A stretch of DNA of 64,000 nt from Gammaproteobacteria bacterium (GCA_021772975.1 JAJFKY010000016.1:404795-468794); one strand, 5' to 3'; shown: positions 1 to 8,926, counted from the first letter of the stretch. Numbers and translations are program-made. Notes: generated by a model not told the origin, from the sequence alone.

Positions 1-792
1 GTGAACGTGAATCGGATGGTTCCACATCGACAGATTACCGACGCGGACCCGGATACGTTCTCCAGTGCGCGCCACCAGCGGATCAATGGCCGGGAATACC
101 TTGCTGTTGAAGGTCCACAAATCAAAATCGACCATGATGGCCGGATTAGGCCGGTAGGTGCCGGGGTGCAGCGCCCAGTTGTGCAGCAAAAAGCAATAAT
201 CACGATCAATCGCGAGCTGCTCACCGGCTTGGGGATGGATAATAAACGAGCCCATCATGCCGTAGGCCATCTGGGTCATTTCATCGGCATGCGGGTGGTA
301 CATATGGGTGCCGTGCTGCACCAGATCGAACTCGTAAACGTAAGTTTCGCCGGGCTGGATATGGGGCTGGTTAAGACCGCCGACACCGTCCATGCCGGGC
401 GGCAGAATAAAGCCATGCCAATGCACGGTGGTATGTTCGTGCAGGCGGTTGGTGACAAAAATTCTTACCCGGTCGCCCTCCACCGCTTCAATAGTCGGGC
501 CCGGGGTGGTGCCGTTATAACCCCAGCATTTGGCCACCGAGCCGGGTGCAAACTCGTGCTCGATTTCTTCCGCGACCAGATGAAACTCCTTAACGCCCTT
601 ATTCACGCGGTAAGGCAGGGTCCAGCCGTTCAGGGTTTTGACGGGTCGATAAGGCAGGCCAGCGGTTCCGGCGGCATCCTGATGGCCGGCCACATCCGGG
701 GCCTGCCCGGCATAGGCTGGTTTATAGACCGAAACCAGCGATGCGAGCGCGCCAACACCGGCTCCGGAAATTAAATTGCGTCGGGTAATCAT
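1..792 (-). CDS. Tat-exported multicopper oxidase, N-terminal part (cut by window edge)
   Basis: Multicopper oxidases oxidise a substrate such as Cu(I) at a type 1 copper and reduce O2 at a trinuclear cluster, usually in the periplasm. The frame is open for all 264 codons from position 792 to the window edge. Residues 2-10 carry a twin-arginine motif (TRRNLISG) before a hydrophobic stretch, so Tat export is likely. Visible copper motifs are HWHG (H124, H126), GTHMYHPH (H163, H166, H168) and HPIHVH (H259, H262, H264) at the cut edge. The ATG overlaps the stop of the TolC-like gene as ATGA, so the two are translationally coupled. The CopL-like gene upstream supports a role in copper tolerance. 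The remaining C-terminal copper motif must lie outside the window. Substrate is inferred from context only. Confidence 0.9.
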   Translation of the reverse strand, partial: MITRRNLISGAGVGALASLVSVYKPAYAGQAPDVAGHQDAAGTAGLPYRPVKTLNGWTLPYRVNKGVKEFHLVAEEIEHEFAPGSVAKCWGYNGTTPGPTIEAVEGDRVRIFVTNRLHEHTTVHWHGFILPPGMDGVGGLNQPHIQPGETYVYEFDLVQHGTHMYHPHADEMTQMAYGMMGSFIIHPQAGEQLAIDRDYCFLLHNWALHPGTYRPNPAIMVDFDLWTFNSKVFPAIDPLVARTGERIRVRVGNLSMWNHPIHVH

Positions 793-2360
793 TGCTGAGC
801 TCCATGTTCATCTGTTGCTGGTCGGGCGGCATTGGATTGATGTGCGCCGTGCGCTTGATGTGCCGGGTCATGCGAACCAGCGTTTTGTTCTGACATGCCG
901 TCCATTGAGCCATGCGTGGTGCCATGCATTGTTCCATGGTCATGATGTTCGCCCCCCTTGGGTCTGGTCAGGCTGTCCACATCCAGGCTCGGTTGTTGCT
1001 GCTGGGCGGCACTGGGCAACGCTGCGCCCACTTCACGGGCGAGTTCCACCCGCGCCAGCCAGTAATCCCGTAAACGCTCGATATAGCCCTGGTAGGCGTC
1101 ATATTCGGCCTGTTTGGCCTGCAGCAGTTCGAATTGGCCGATAATCATATACAGTTGTAATTCCTGCATGCGCTGGACCACCTCTTCGCGCTGCGGAATC
1201 AAGTCCTGCTGATAACGCTGGATCAACTCGCGCTGTAGCGCCACTTTCTGGCTGGCCAGAGCAACCGCGTTGCTGATATTGATTCCCAGTTGACTGGCAT
1301 CAGCCCGACTGCGCTCCAGACGGGCCAGCGCGCGCAGGACACTGCCGTCACCCTGATTAAAAATGGGCAGTTGCAAGGCCAGAGTCGGCCCCAGCAAACG
1401 TGAACCATCGGACTCGCGTTCATACTCCACGCCCAACTCAAAACTCCCCAGATAACGGTAGCTGCGCGCCAGGCCCAAAGCATCTTCCAGTAATATCACT
1501 TCACGGCGGGCGGCCAGCAGGTCCATCCGCTGCTGGCTGGCTAAGCTCAGCAGTTGCTCCGGATCGTCTTCCTGCGCGACAGGTAATGGGATTTCTATCT
1601 GTGCGTTCCAGTCCGATTCAGCCGCATCCAGACCCATCATGCGGTTGAGTTCGGTGCGTGCGATCAGTGCTTGCGCCGACGCCAGAGTGGCGACGATAGC
1701 GGCTTCGGTGGCAGCGGCATTTTCCACTTGCAGTTCCTGCCGGTTGATATTGCCGGCCTGGTAAAACCGGGTGGCCAGGCGGGCGGAAATGTCGGCGGCA
1801 CGAGCTGCGATCTTACGCATCTGCGCCACCTGCTCGGCGCCGATATATTGGTAGTAAGCGGTTTGTACATCCGCCGCCAGCACCAGCACGGCCTGGGCGG
1901 TCAGCAGTTTCGCGCGTTCCACCTCACCACTGGCAATCCGCTTGCGCGGTCGCAGCAACAGGATATTGGCGAAGTTCTGAGCCAGGCCGAGACCGATCTG
2001 CGGTCGGCTGTCAGCGGCATTGGAATCCAGGACACTGGCGGTCAGGGTGGGGTTGGCCAGCCGGGCGGCGTCATATAAATCAGCTTGCGCAATGCCCAGA
2101 GCAGCATATTGCGAACGGATACGCGGGTTGCGCACCAGCGCAATACGTAACGCCAGATCCACATCCAGTGGCTGTTTCAGCCAGGTTTCCACCAGGATTC
2201 TGTGCCGGTCGGCGTCTTCGCTTCCGGGCGTGGCCAGTGCCGGCCCGCCATGTGCGGCCAGCTTTTGCTGCACATCGCTGAACCCCCGGTCCTGGGGAAT
2301 ACCGGCACAGCCGGCCAGCAGCATAACCATGCTCGCGTAAATAAATTTTCGACAAAACAT
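789..2360 (-). CDS. TolC-family outer-membrane efflux lipoprotein with His-rich tail
   Basis: This 523-aa protein is a TolC/CusC/CzcC-type outer-membrane channel. The N-terminus is a lipoprotein signal with lipobox LLAGC, and the body has the long Ala/Gln/Leu-rich helices of the OEP family in two repeats. The unusual part is the C-terminus, from about residue 465, which is packed with His, Met and Asp (HHDHGTMHGTTHGSMDGM and similar). That suggests metal binding, probably copper given the flanking multicopper oxidase and CopL-like genes. The ATG at 2360 has a good ribosome site (GGAG, 7 nt spacing). No inner-membrane pump or adaptor (CusA/CusB type) is seen in the window, so the pump partner is unknown or lies to the left. 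Confidence 0.88.
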   Translation of the reverse strand: MFCRKFIYASMVMLLAGCAGIPQDRGFSDVQQKLAAHGGPALATPGSEDADRHRILVETWLKQPLDVDLALRIALVRNPRIRSQYAALGIAQADLYDAARLANPTLTASVLDSNAADSRPQIGLGLAQNFANILLLRPRKRIASGEVERAKLLTAQAVLVLAADVQTAYYQYIGAEQVAQMRKIAARAADISARLATRFYQAGNINRQELQVENAAATEAAIVATLASAQALIARTELNRMMGLDAAESDWNAQIEIPLPVAQEDDPEQLLSLASQQRMDLLAARREVILLEDALGLARSYRYLGSFELGVEYERESDGSRLLGPTLALQLPIFNQGDGSVLRALARLERSRADASQLGINISNAVALASQKVALQRELIQRYQQDLIPQREEVVQRMQELQLYMIIGQFELLQAKQAEYDAYQGYIERLRDYWLARVELAREVGAALPSAAQQQQPSLDVDSLTRPKGGEHHDHGTMHGTTHGSMDGMSEQNAGSHDPAHQAHGAHQSNAARPATDEHGAQQ

Positions 2361-2386
2361 TGTCCATCTCCAAATGACACAAGAAT

Positions 2387-2401
2387 CAGCACACTGTGCT
2401 G
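2387..2401. promoter_or_regulatory. Palindrome in the leader of the efflux gene (possible operator)
   Basis: CAGCACACTGTGCTG is a perfect inverted repeat with 7-bp arms around a central C. It sits 27 bp upstream of the efflux gene start, between it and the CopL-like gene. Its 13-bp core recurs at the rpsP promoter (38315-38327). It could be a regulator site, but no regulator gene is adjacent. Confidence 0.35.
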
Positions 2402-2411
2402 GTGATCAGGT

Positions 2412-2783
2412 TCAGATGAAGTGGATAATCGGGGGCCTTAAAATGGCTGCAGGGAAAGCTTGCGGCAGTGAATTCAGCGCAAACGCAAATCCACTGCTGG
2501 CAAAGGCGGCCGCGGTCTGGCGGCTGGTTTGACTGGGAATCACAACCGTTGCAACGGCACAGGCATGCTGGCAGGCGGTACTGTCAGCGCAGCAATCAGA
2601 ATCTCCGTCCATTGGTTTTTGCTCAGCGGTCTCGCTGGAATGACAAGGCGTCTGAGCATGCGAGTTCTGATCACCAGGGTGCTCAAAACCGGCCGATGCA
2701 GGCAGCACCGCGCCTGCATTACCGGCAGATTGCAGCAGCAATACGCCGATCAGGGCTAAAGTTTTGAGTAGACGCCGGTTCAT
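2412..2783 (-). CDS. CopL-like Cys/His-rich exported small protein
   Basis: A 123-aa protein with a clear signal peptide (MNRRLLKTLALIGVLLLQ, cleavage near AGNAGA). A cysteine- and histidine-containing centre follows (CHSS, then DCCADSTACQHACAV, about residues 47-75), and it ends in RPPIIHFI. That architecture fits the CopL family of metal-binding proteins, which in Xanthomonas-type copper operons precede the CopA oxidase and outer-membrane protein genes. It is the first gene of the leftward set that continues with the TolC-like channel and the multicopper oxidase, 51 bp from the next gene. The family call rests on layout and composition; sequence identity in this family is low. Role inferred: periplasmic copper binding, with a possible effect on expression of the operon. 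Confidence 0.65.
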   Translation of the reverse strand: MNRRLLKTLALIGVLLLQSAGNAGAVLPASAGFEHPGDQNSHAQTPCHSSETAEQKPMDGDSDCCADSTACQHACAVATVVIPSQTSRQTAAAFASSGFAFALNSLPQAFPAAILRPPIIHFI

Positions 2784-2945
2784 TGTCGCTCAGAGTCTAA
2801 AGTGATGCTGATGTTCCGTCAATGTTGTTCAGAGGTTAGCGCCAATGAGCTCCGGTGGAGTTGCGGACAGGCAAAATGAACTGCCGATTGCACTGAAATC
2901 ACACCGAAAGCACATATAACGGGTGTGGTTTTCACGAATAGTCGA

Positions 2946-2951
2946 TATAAT
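2946..2951 (+). promoter_or_regulatory. Candidate -10 box for the OmpA-domain gene
   Basis: A perfect TATAAT lies 59 bp upstream of the ATG at 3011, in an AT-rich stretch. I could not find a convincing -35 at 16-18 bp. Only the -10 is supported. Confidence 0.35.
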
Positions 2952-3010
2952 ATAAAAATTACGTTAAATCGTCCAAGTAATCTGCATCCGCAGGGGCACA
3001 GAGAGGCATC

Positions 3011-5350
3011 ATGCAACGAATTTTAGATGGTATCCGTCAGGCTGGACTGGCACTGGTTTTTAGCGCTGTAATGCTGACCGGCAGCACCGCTTTATACGCG
3101 CAGGAAGGTGGCGATGCCGCAGTCAGTGGCAGCGACGAAAGCGTCAACTTCCAGTATTCCGGTTCTACCTTCAGTATCGGCGTCGGTGTTGACACCGAGT
3201 TTGACGTAGTCGGTGAAATCACCGCCGTGTTAACCGAGAATTACTACTCAGCGCTGCTGGCCGAAGGCTGGATAGGCGTTGAAGGTGCCGGCGGTCTGAA
3301 ACTGAACTATCACTGGCTGATGAATGGCAGTGCCATTGGCGAGGATGCCGACGGCAATCCGATTTACGGTGATGGCCTGGTGGCCAAGGCTTTTGTGGCG
3401 GTTGACCAGGGCGAGATTTCTGATCACCGCAAGCTGACTCTGGGTGGCGGTTTCGAAAAGGAAAACTATTTCATGTCGCTGTACGGCATGGCGGGTTTGT
3501 CCGATGAGCAACTGGTCGACACCCTGATTGACAGCAATGACGTGCTGGTCAACGGGATTCTCAACGGGCGTGGTTTTACCCGTACCGATACCTTTATTAC
3601 CACCACCCAGATTTTTGAAGAAGTGTATGAATGGGGGCTGGGTATCCGCGGGGGTACCTATTTTGAAGGTCCGCAGCTGCGGTTGACGCTGGGCGCCGAT
3701 TTTGAAGATGGGCGTGACGGTGCCGATCAGTTCACCGCATCAGCCAGACTGGATAAGGTGTTCGGGCGTACCGGGCATATGCTGTCCCTGCGGGGCGCCT
3801 GGGCGCGTAAATCCGGGCCGTTTGAAATTGACCGGAACGATTGGCGGGGTGGCTTGTATTACACCTATAACTTTGGTCAGACACATCGCCCCGCGCAGGT
3901 TTACCGCTCCCAGCAGTTTGAAGTCACCCCGGCGGTTGCCGCCACTCCCAGTGAGCGTGAAGGCAGCGTGTTCATGAATCAGGTGGATGTCTCCAACGAA
4001 ACCAACTTCGAGCTGGATAAGTATGAGTTACTGCCGCAGGCCAAGGCCACGCTGGACGATTTGCTGGTCAGAATAGAAGAAGCTCGTCTGGTGGGTTCCA
4101 TCAAGTTGACCGGGCATACCTGCGATCTGGGTACCGATGCGCACAATATGACCCTGTCAGAAAACCGCGCCACCGCGGTACGCGACTATCTGCTGTCGCG
4201 CGGTGTGTCCGCGGAGCAACTGGAGGTTGACTGGAAAGGTGAATCGCAGCCTCGTTATTCCAACGAAACCGAGGCTACCCGCAAACTGAACCGCCGGGTG
4301 GAAATTGAATTCGTCACTGAAACCGAAGTGCGCCGGCCTGCTTCCGGCCCCACCGAACCTGTGCTCGAATGGCGGCAGGTCGAAGTGCCGGTGGAAGCGC
4401 CCTGGATTCGCCGTGCACTGCGCACCCCGGTGCGGCATAAGCGTGAGGTTGATGTCTATCGTACTGAGCAGAGCAGCACTGAGGTGGTGGAAGGCCAGAC
4501 CGTGTTTGATAACCAGCAGCCGAGCTTGCAGGATGATATCTTCAATGTGGATCAGGACAGTGCCGATAACATGCTCAATGTACTCAGCAATGATACCGAT
4601 CCGGACGGCGACAGCCTGCAGATTATCAGTGTCAGCGCGCCCGCCAATGGCACCGTCAACATTGCCGGTGATCAGACCATTTATACGCCGAACGCCGGCT
4701 TTACCGGTAATGACACCTTCAGTTATACGGTTGATGATGGTTTTGGCGGTCAGCAAAGCGCCAATGTGACGGTGATCGTTGCGCCCGGCAATGCTGCTCC
4801 GATTGCGGTCAGTGACAGCGCCAGCGCCAATGCCGGTCAGACCATCAGCATTGATGTGCTGGCCAACGACAGCGATCCGGAAGGCGATGCGATCAATCTG
4901 GTCAGTGTTACCCAGCCCGCCAACGGCAGCGCTCAGGTCAGCGGAGATCAGGTGTCCTTCACCGCCAATGCCGGTTTCTCGGGCACTGACAGTTTCAGCT
5001 ACACCATCGCGGACAGCGCGGGCAATCAGGCCACCGCTCAAGTGACCGTAACCGTAACCCCCGGCTCGCCGCCGATAGCGGTGGATGACAGCTTTATGCT
5101 GGACATGAATGCGGTAGCAACATTGGATGTGCTGGCCAATGACAGTGATCCGGACGGTGATCCGATCAGTCTGGATAGTATTGCCGTGGAACCGGCTAAC
5201 GGTATTGCCAGCATCAATGCTGATGGCACCATTTCCTACACGCCGATGTTTCAGTTTATGGGTATGGATCAGCTGACCTACACCATCTCTGATTCGCAGG
5301 GCAACACTGCCAGCGCTACTGTTATGCTGATGGTCGGACCGCTTGACTGA
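3011..5350 (+). CDS. Exported OmpA-domain protein with three Ig/cadherin-like repeats
   Basis: 779 aa. A signal peptide (residues 1-31, ending ALYAQ) precedes a glycine- and aromatic-rich segment up to about residue 300 that looks like an outer-membrane beta-barrel. Residues about 325-437 are an OmpA/MotB peptidoglycan-binding domain: NFELDKYELLPQAK, then the LSENRA helix and RKLNRRVEIEF. From residue 506 to the end there are three tandem repeats of about 90 aa. Each has a VLSNDTDPDGD or VLANDSDP(E/D)GD calcium-type motif and a DxFSYTxxD or DQLTYTISD motif, as in tandem cadherin-like domains of adhesins. Having the repeats after the OmpA domain is unusual. Likely role: outer-membrane anchoring to peptidoglycan with an Ig-like extension whose location (periplasm or surface) is not clear. 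The next gene overlaps its 3' end by 8 bp. Confidence 0.85.
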   Translation: MQRILDGIRQAGLALVFSAVMLTGSTALYAQEGGDAAVSGSDESVNFQYSGSTFSIGVGVDTEFDVVGEITAVLTENYYSALLAEGWIGVEGAGGLKLNYHWLMNGSAIGEDADGNPIYGDGLVAKAFVAVDQGEISDHRKLTLGGGFEKENYFMSLYGMAGLSDEQLVDTLIDSNDVLVNGILNGRGFTRTDTFITTTQIFEEVYEWGLGIRGGTYFEGPQLRLTLGADFEDGRDGADQFTASARLDKVFGRTGHMLSLRGAWARKSGPFEIDRNDWRGGLYYTYNFGQTHRPAQVYRSQQFEVTPAVAATPSEREGSVFMNQVDVSNETNFELDKYELLPQAKATLDDLLVRIEEARLVGSIKLTGHTCDLGTDAHNMTLSENRATAVRDYLLSRGVSAEQLEVDWKGESQPRYSNETEATRKLNRRVEIEFVTETEVRRPASGPTEPVLEWRQVEVPVEAPWIRRALRTPVRHKREVDVYRTEQSSTEVVEGQTVFDNQQPSLQDDIFNVDQDSADNMLNVLSNDTDPDGDSLQIISVSAPANGTVNIAGDQTIYTPNAGFTGNDTFSYTVDDGFGGQQSANVTVIVAPGNAAPIAVSDSASANAGQTISIDVLANDSDPEGDAINLVSVTQPANGSAQVSGDQVSFTANAGFSGTDSFSYTIADSAGNQATAQVTVTVTPGSPPIAVDDSFMLDMNAVATLDVLANDSDPDGDPISLDSIAVEPANGIASINADGTISYTPMFQFMGMDQLTYTISDSQGNTASATVMLMVGPLD

Positions 5351-5786
5351 TCGCTTGGCTGATCCGGAGGCAAAGCCCGGTATTGACCAGCTCAATATCC
5401 CGGTATCACCGGGAGAACTGCTGGATAAAATCAGTATCCTGCGCCTGAAAGCCGAGCGAATGACGGATGCAGTGCAGCTGCAGCACGTTAATGACGAGCT
5501 GCAGCTGCTGCAGACTGTGTGGCAGGGTGCTGGCGTGCATGGCAGTGAACTCGCACACAAAATTGAGCGCCTGCGTGAGCAATTGCAGACCACTAACTCT
5601 CAACTGTGGGATATAGAAGATCGCCTGCGCGAGCTTGAAGCAAGAAAAAACTTCGGCGCGGCTTTTATTGAACTGGCCCGGCAGGTATATCTGACCAACG
5701 ACCGGCGCGCGGCGGTCAAAAAGCAAATCAATGAATTGCTGGGTTCGCGGCTGCAGGAAGAAAAATCCTATCGTGACTATCAGTAA
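5343..5786 (+). CDS. DUF6165 family protein
   Basis: 147 aa, cytoplasmic, strongly helical. The segment IPVSPGELLDKISILRLKAER followed by Leu/Gln-rich heptads and a final KSYRDYQ is typical of DUF6165, a family of unknown function often found near LPS or glycan genes. The reading frame begins with TTG at 5343, overlapping the OmpA-domain gene by 8 bp; a second TTG at 5355 is also possible, and neither has a strong ribosome site. Translational coupling to the upstream gene is likely. The LPS-core genes start just downstream on the opposite strand, which matches the family's usual neighbourhood. Confidence 0.75.
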   Translation: MTDRLADPEAKPGIDQLNIPVSPGELLDKISILRLKAERMTDAVQLQHVNDELQLLQTVWQGAGVHGSELAHKIERLREQLQTTNSQLWDIEDRLRELEARKNFGAAFIELARQVYLTNDRRAAVKKQINELLGSRLQEEKSYRDYQ

Positions 5787-5837
5787 AGCCATGGGCTGGC
5801 AATAAACGATAGGGTAGACAAGCTCTCAGGCTAATTT

Positions 5838-6893
5838 TTAGCGGTCTGAGCGGTCTCTGGCAAGCGCCTGAGCTAACTTTTCGCAAACCGCCGTTACCTC
5901 GACCAGATCCATGACACCGGAATGTTCGATACGGCTGCCCCAGCGCAACTGCCCGGGCTCGCGGCGGCGGAATCTGCGAGCTGCCTCAGCAAACCGGTCG
6001 ACGCATAAATCCAGACTGTTATACGGTCCGCTACGCTGTGACCAGGTCGATGCATACAGACCCACCACCGGCCTGCCCAGGGCGTTGGCCCAATGCAATG
6101 GCCCGGAATCAGGCGCCAGAATAACGGTTGCGCGCTGCAGTAATGCCAGCATCCGGGGCAGTGTGTCCTTGCCCACCAGGTTCACGATTGGGGCTCGGGC
6201 ATGCTGTTGTATGGCAGTAGCCATGGCCTGCTCAGTGGCGCCTGGCCCACCTATCACAGCTACTCGCATGGCATATTGTGCCTGTGCCCAGTCGGCCACC
6301 TCGGCATAGTATCCGGCTCGCCAGTTACGCGTGGGGTGACTGGAACACGGGCTGATCATCAAAGTGGGTTGATCACCGGGTAAATGCTGCTCAGCGAAAG
6401 CGGCTGAATCTGTACTAACACCAATGTCCCAGCTGGGTTCACGGGCGTCAGCGCCCAGATGCCGCGCGAAAGCCAAAAACCCCTGCACCTGATGCTGTGG
6501 TGGCTGTTCTTCAATTCGCTCGTTCTGAACCAATGCCTGTGCCTCACGGGCCCGGCCGGGGTCCCAGCCTATGCGTCGGCGTGCTTTGATCAGCGTGCTG
6601 ACAAGATTGGCGCGCACCGAGGTCTGCAGTAACAGCGCTGCATCATAATCAATACCACGCAGTTGCTGGCGCAAGGCCCGCAGTCCGCGCCAGCCGCTGG
6701 TTTTATCGAAAGGCAATAAGCGCAAACCGGGTATTGTGGGGATTACCCCCGCACAGCGGCTGTCGATGATCCAATCCAGTTGTAGCTGTGGGGAATAGTC
6801 CAGCAGCGCCCTTGCTAGCGGCAGGACATGGCTAAGATCACCTAGTGCGGAGAAACGCAGCAAACATATTCTGGCGGTTGTGGGGGTATACAT
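5838..6893 (-). CDS. Glycosyltransferase family 9 (LPS heptosyltransferase type)
   Basis: 351 aa. The N-terminus (ICLLRFSALGDLSHVLPL) is the hallmark of ADP-heptose:LPS heptosyltransferases (WaaC/WaaF/WaaQ type). The C-terminal half has the donor-site features SPCSSHPTRNW, VIGGPGATE and APDSGPLHWANALGRPVVGLY. It would transfer a heptose to the LPS inner core on the cytoplasmic face of the inner membrane. It is divergent from the Kdo kinase gene, with 52 bp between the starts, so both act on the inner core and may share control. Which heptose it adds cannot be told from the sequence; a WaaC-like role is plausible. Confidence 0.88.
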   Translation of the reverse strand: MYTPTTARICLLRFSALGDLSHVLPLARALLDYSPQLQLDWIIDSRCAGVIPTIPGLRLLPFDKTSGWRGLRALRQQLRGIDYDAALLLQTSVRANLVSTLIKARRRIGWDPGRAREAQALVQNERIEEQPPQHQVQGFLAFARHLGADAREPSWDIGVSTDSAAFAEQHLPGDQPTLMISPCSSHPTRNWRAGYYAEVADWAQAQYAMRVAVIGGPGATEQAMATAIQQHARAPIVNLVGKDTLPRMLALLQRATVILAPDSGPLHWANALGRPVVGLYASTWSQRSGPYNSLDLCVDRFAEAARRFRRREPGQLRWGSRIEHSGVMDLVEVTAVCEKLAQALARDRSDR

Positions 6894-6912
6894 TTATTCA
6901 GCGACAGGTAGT

Positions 6913-6924
6913 ATTGTGCACAAT
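6913..6924. promoter_or_regulatory. 12-bp palindrome in the divergent LPS-core promoter region
   Basis: ATTGTGCACAAT is a perfect palindrome lying midway between the two divergent LPS-core gene starts. The position suits an operator acting on both genes. No regulator is identified and it could be chance. Confidence 0.3.
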
Positions 6925-6945
6925 TGATTCTAGTGGAACTTGGTA

Positions 6946-7674
6946 ATGCAAGCTGCCAGTCATAGCCAGCCCTACACACGCATTCTATACGATGCGGACT
7001 GTCTGGAGCGGCCCACCGCCGCCTGGTTCACTGCTGATCACTGGGCCAGGCACGGTCCGGTGGAAACCTTCCGGCATGGCCGTGGAGGCTGCTGGAGAGT
7101 AGTGCTGCCCACCGGTACGGCGGTTATCAAGCATTACCGGCGCGGCGGTCAGATGGCAAAAATCAGCTTTGACCGTTATCTGTTCACCGGCTGGGAGCGC
7201 AGCCGCAGCCTGCGCGAATGGCGTCTGCTGGCCGAACTGCACCAGCAGGGCTTACCGGTCCCCGCGCCGCTGGCAGCGATCTGTGTGCGGCGGGGCCGCA
7301 GTTATAAAGCCGCGTTGATAACACGCTATATCGATGGCGCATCCGGTCTGAATCAGCTGATCATGAAAGACGTGCCCGGTTTGCCGGAACTGGCGATCAA
7401 AACCGGGCAATTGCTGGCCAGGTTTCACGCCGCAGATATCAACCATGCTGATATCAATCTCAGCAATATCATTAAAGATGATCAGGACCGGTTGTGGCTG
7501 CTGGACTTTGATCGGGGCCGTCACCTCAGCATGACACCCAAACGCCGCCAACGCTCCCTGCAAAGATTGCAACGCTCCCTGCGACGCCTGTCGCAACGCG
7601 AGCAGGTTGCTGATGTGATCACCGACACCTTCTGGAAACGCCTGTCGACCGCCTATCAGGATTGTATTAACTAA
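6946..7674 (+). CDS. kdkA: 3-deoxy-D-manno-octulosonic acid (Kdo) kinase
   Basis: About 242 aa. KdkA phosphorylates the 4-position of Kdo in the LPS inner core, in organisms with a single phosphorylated Kdo. The kinase-like fold is visible as ATP-lobe residues near GGCWRVVLPTGTAVIKHY, the catalytic loop NHADINLSNI and the metal-binding DFDRGR. The frame opens with TTG at 6940, but the ATG two codons later (6946) has GGAAC 6 nt upstream and is preferred. It is divergent from the heptosyltransferase gene. The stop codon TAA supplies the first base of the left repeat of the transposase element, so that element inserted right at the end of this gene without truncating the conserved core. Confidence 0.85.
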   Translation: MQAASHSQPYTRILYDADCLERPTAAWFTADHWARHGPVETFRHGRGGCWRVVLPTGTAVIKHYRRGGQMAKISFDRYLFTGWERSRSLREWRLLAELHQQGLPVPAPLAAICVRRGRSYKAALITRYIDGASGLNQLIMKDVPGLPELAIKTGQLLARFHAADINHADINLSNIIKDDQDRLWLLDFDRGRHLSMTPKRRQRSLQRLQRSLRRLSQREQVADVITDTFWKRLSTAYQDCIN

Positions 7675-7694
7675 TCAGGACATCCATTACTTTT
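7674..7694 (+). repeat. Left end repeat of the transposase element
   Basis: Outer core ATCAGGACATCCATTA, then C and TTTT. It starts on the last base of the kdkA stop codon and is the inverted partner of 9136-9156. Confidence 0.8.
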
Positions 7695-7924
7695 GCGGAT
7701 GATGGAGATCAAGAAACTCAACATTAGTTAAGACGCATATTGCTTTTTTGAAAATAAATTCAAGCGTATTGCTAATTTTGAATAGGCTGGTAATAAGAAT
7801 TGATTGTATAAGTTTATTGTGAGATAGGTATGTTATAAGTTCAGCTTCATTGCCTACCATAAATTTATTCGATTAGCATACAAATACTCACTTGCATGAA
7901 GCTGGTTATTTCTAGTCGCTGATT

Positions 7925-8926
7925 TTAGCTGGTTCGAATAAATAGTCTGTTGGCGGCTGAAATACCTTTAAGAAATTTTCTGCCCATTTTCAGCGCTGCA
8001 TCCTGAATGGCCTGACCTCTGCCAATGACGTATACAAAACCTTGTTCTCTGCGATTGAGATAGCGGATAAGATGATAGCTATCGATGCCCAGGCGTGGCA
8101 GCATTGCGGGCTGTCGGCGTTTGGTCCAGCTCAAAGTTTTAGTCTGGATAACTCCGCAACTCCAGTTAAGCAGTTCCCGATAGTTGTTGCTTGAGCAGGG
8201 TAGTGAAAAGCCATCGCCGTTATCATCACTAAACTTCATCAGCTTGGGTAATGGCAGCATTGTTGTCGGCTTATCATCTTCAGGGTGGTTGTCTTCCCGG
8301 ATGCGCTGTTGGATTGAAGTATAGTCAGAATGCTCAAGTGTTTTGCTGATGCCGGCTCTGATAGGGTTCAAATCCACGTAAGCCATGCAGCTGAGCAGTG
8401 CCTGCTCATCCAGCAATGCCTGAGATTTGAAGCGTCCTTCCCAGAAACGACCGCTGCAATCGTCTTCGGCATTAGCGGTTCTCGCGATATGCTCATTCAA
8501 GCAACGCATAAACCAGGATAAATCGGATAAACGTGAACGGTATAAGGATATTCTGTCCGCTACCATCAAGGTTTCTGCATCAGTCAAATGCTCACCTGCA
8601 CGATAACGCTGCACCAGCAAGGGACCGCTGAATAACGTGCACCAACGCTCCACTACCTCTGTGTCCGGCCAATCTTCCGCTGTTTCGGAATTAATCCGCA
8701 ATACCAGATGGTAATGATTGCTCATGACTGCATAGGCACAAACGGAAATGGCGAAGACGGAAGTCAATTGATCAAGTCGGGATACAATCCAGCCGCGACG
8801 ATGTTCAAATGAGCGGCCTGTCAGCATATCGTCACCGCATAAAAAAGCGCGTCTTACGCAGCGGCCGATACAGTGGTAATAAGGCGTAGTGGACAGAGAT
8901 ACGAGGGCTTGTCTGGCTAATGTCAT
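7925..8926 (-). CDS. REP-associated tyrosine transposase (RAYT, Y1 family)
   Basis: 333 aa. Y1/IS200-like transposases cut and join single-stranded DNA with one catalytic tyrosine and an HUH metal site. The N-terminal domain shows TPYYHCIGRCVRRAFLCG and the HUH-type motif MSNHYHLVL at about residues 76-84; the candidate catalytic region ACMAYVDLNPIRAG-like (here SCMAYVDLNPIRAG) follows near residue 160. This arrangement is the long RAYT type found singly in chromosomes, which is thought to mobilise REP sequences rather than itself. The open frame looks intact. The ATG at 8926 is the natural start for this family (ARQALVSLSTTPYYH). It lies inside the inverted-end element. Confidence 0.88.
   Translation of the reverse strand: MTLARQALVSLSTTPYYHCIGRCVRRAFLCGDDMLTGRSFEHRRGWIVSRLDQLTSVFAISVCAYAVMSNHYHLVLRINSETAEDWPDTEVVERWCTLFSGPLLVQRYRAGEHLTDAETLMVADRISLYRSRLSDLSWFMRCLNEHIARTANAEDDCSGRFWEGRFKSQALLDEQALLSCMAYVDLNPIRAGISKTLEHSDYTSIQQRIREDNHPEDDKPTTMLPLPKLMKFSDDNGDGFSLPCSSNNYRELLNWSCGVIQTKTLSWTKRRQPAMLPRLGIDSYHLIRYLNRREQGFVYVIGRGQAIQDAALKMGRKFLKGISAANRLFIRTS

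Noticed and set aside
1..774. 257-codon plus-strand frame at the left edge
   Set aside because: Antisense to the multicopper oxidase, whose copper motifs are on the minus strand.
4157..5593. 478-codon open frame on the minus strand across the OmpA-domain gene
   Set aside because: It is a shadow of the repeats in the plus-strand gene, with no family, no ribosome site and low-sense composition.
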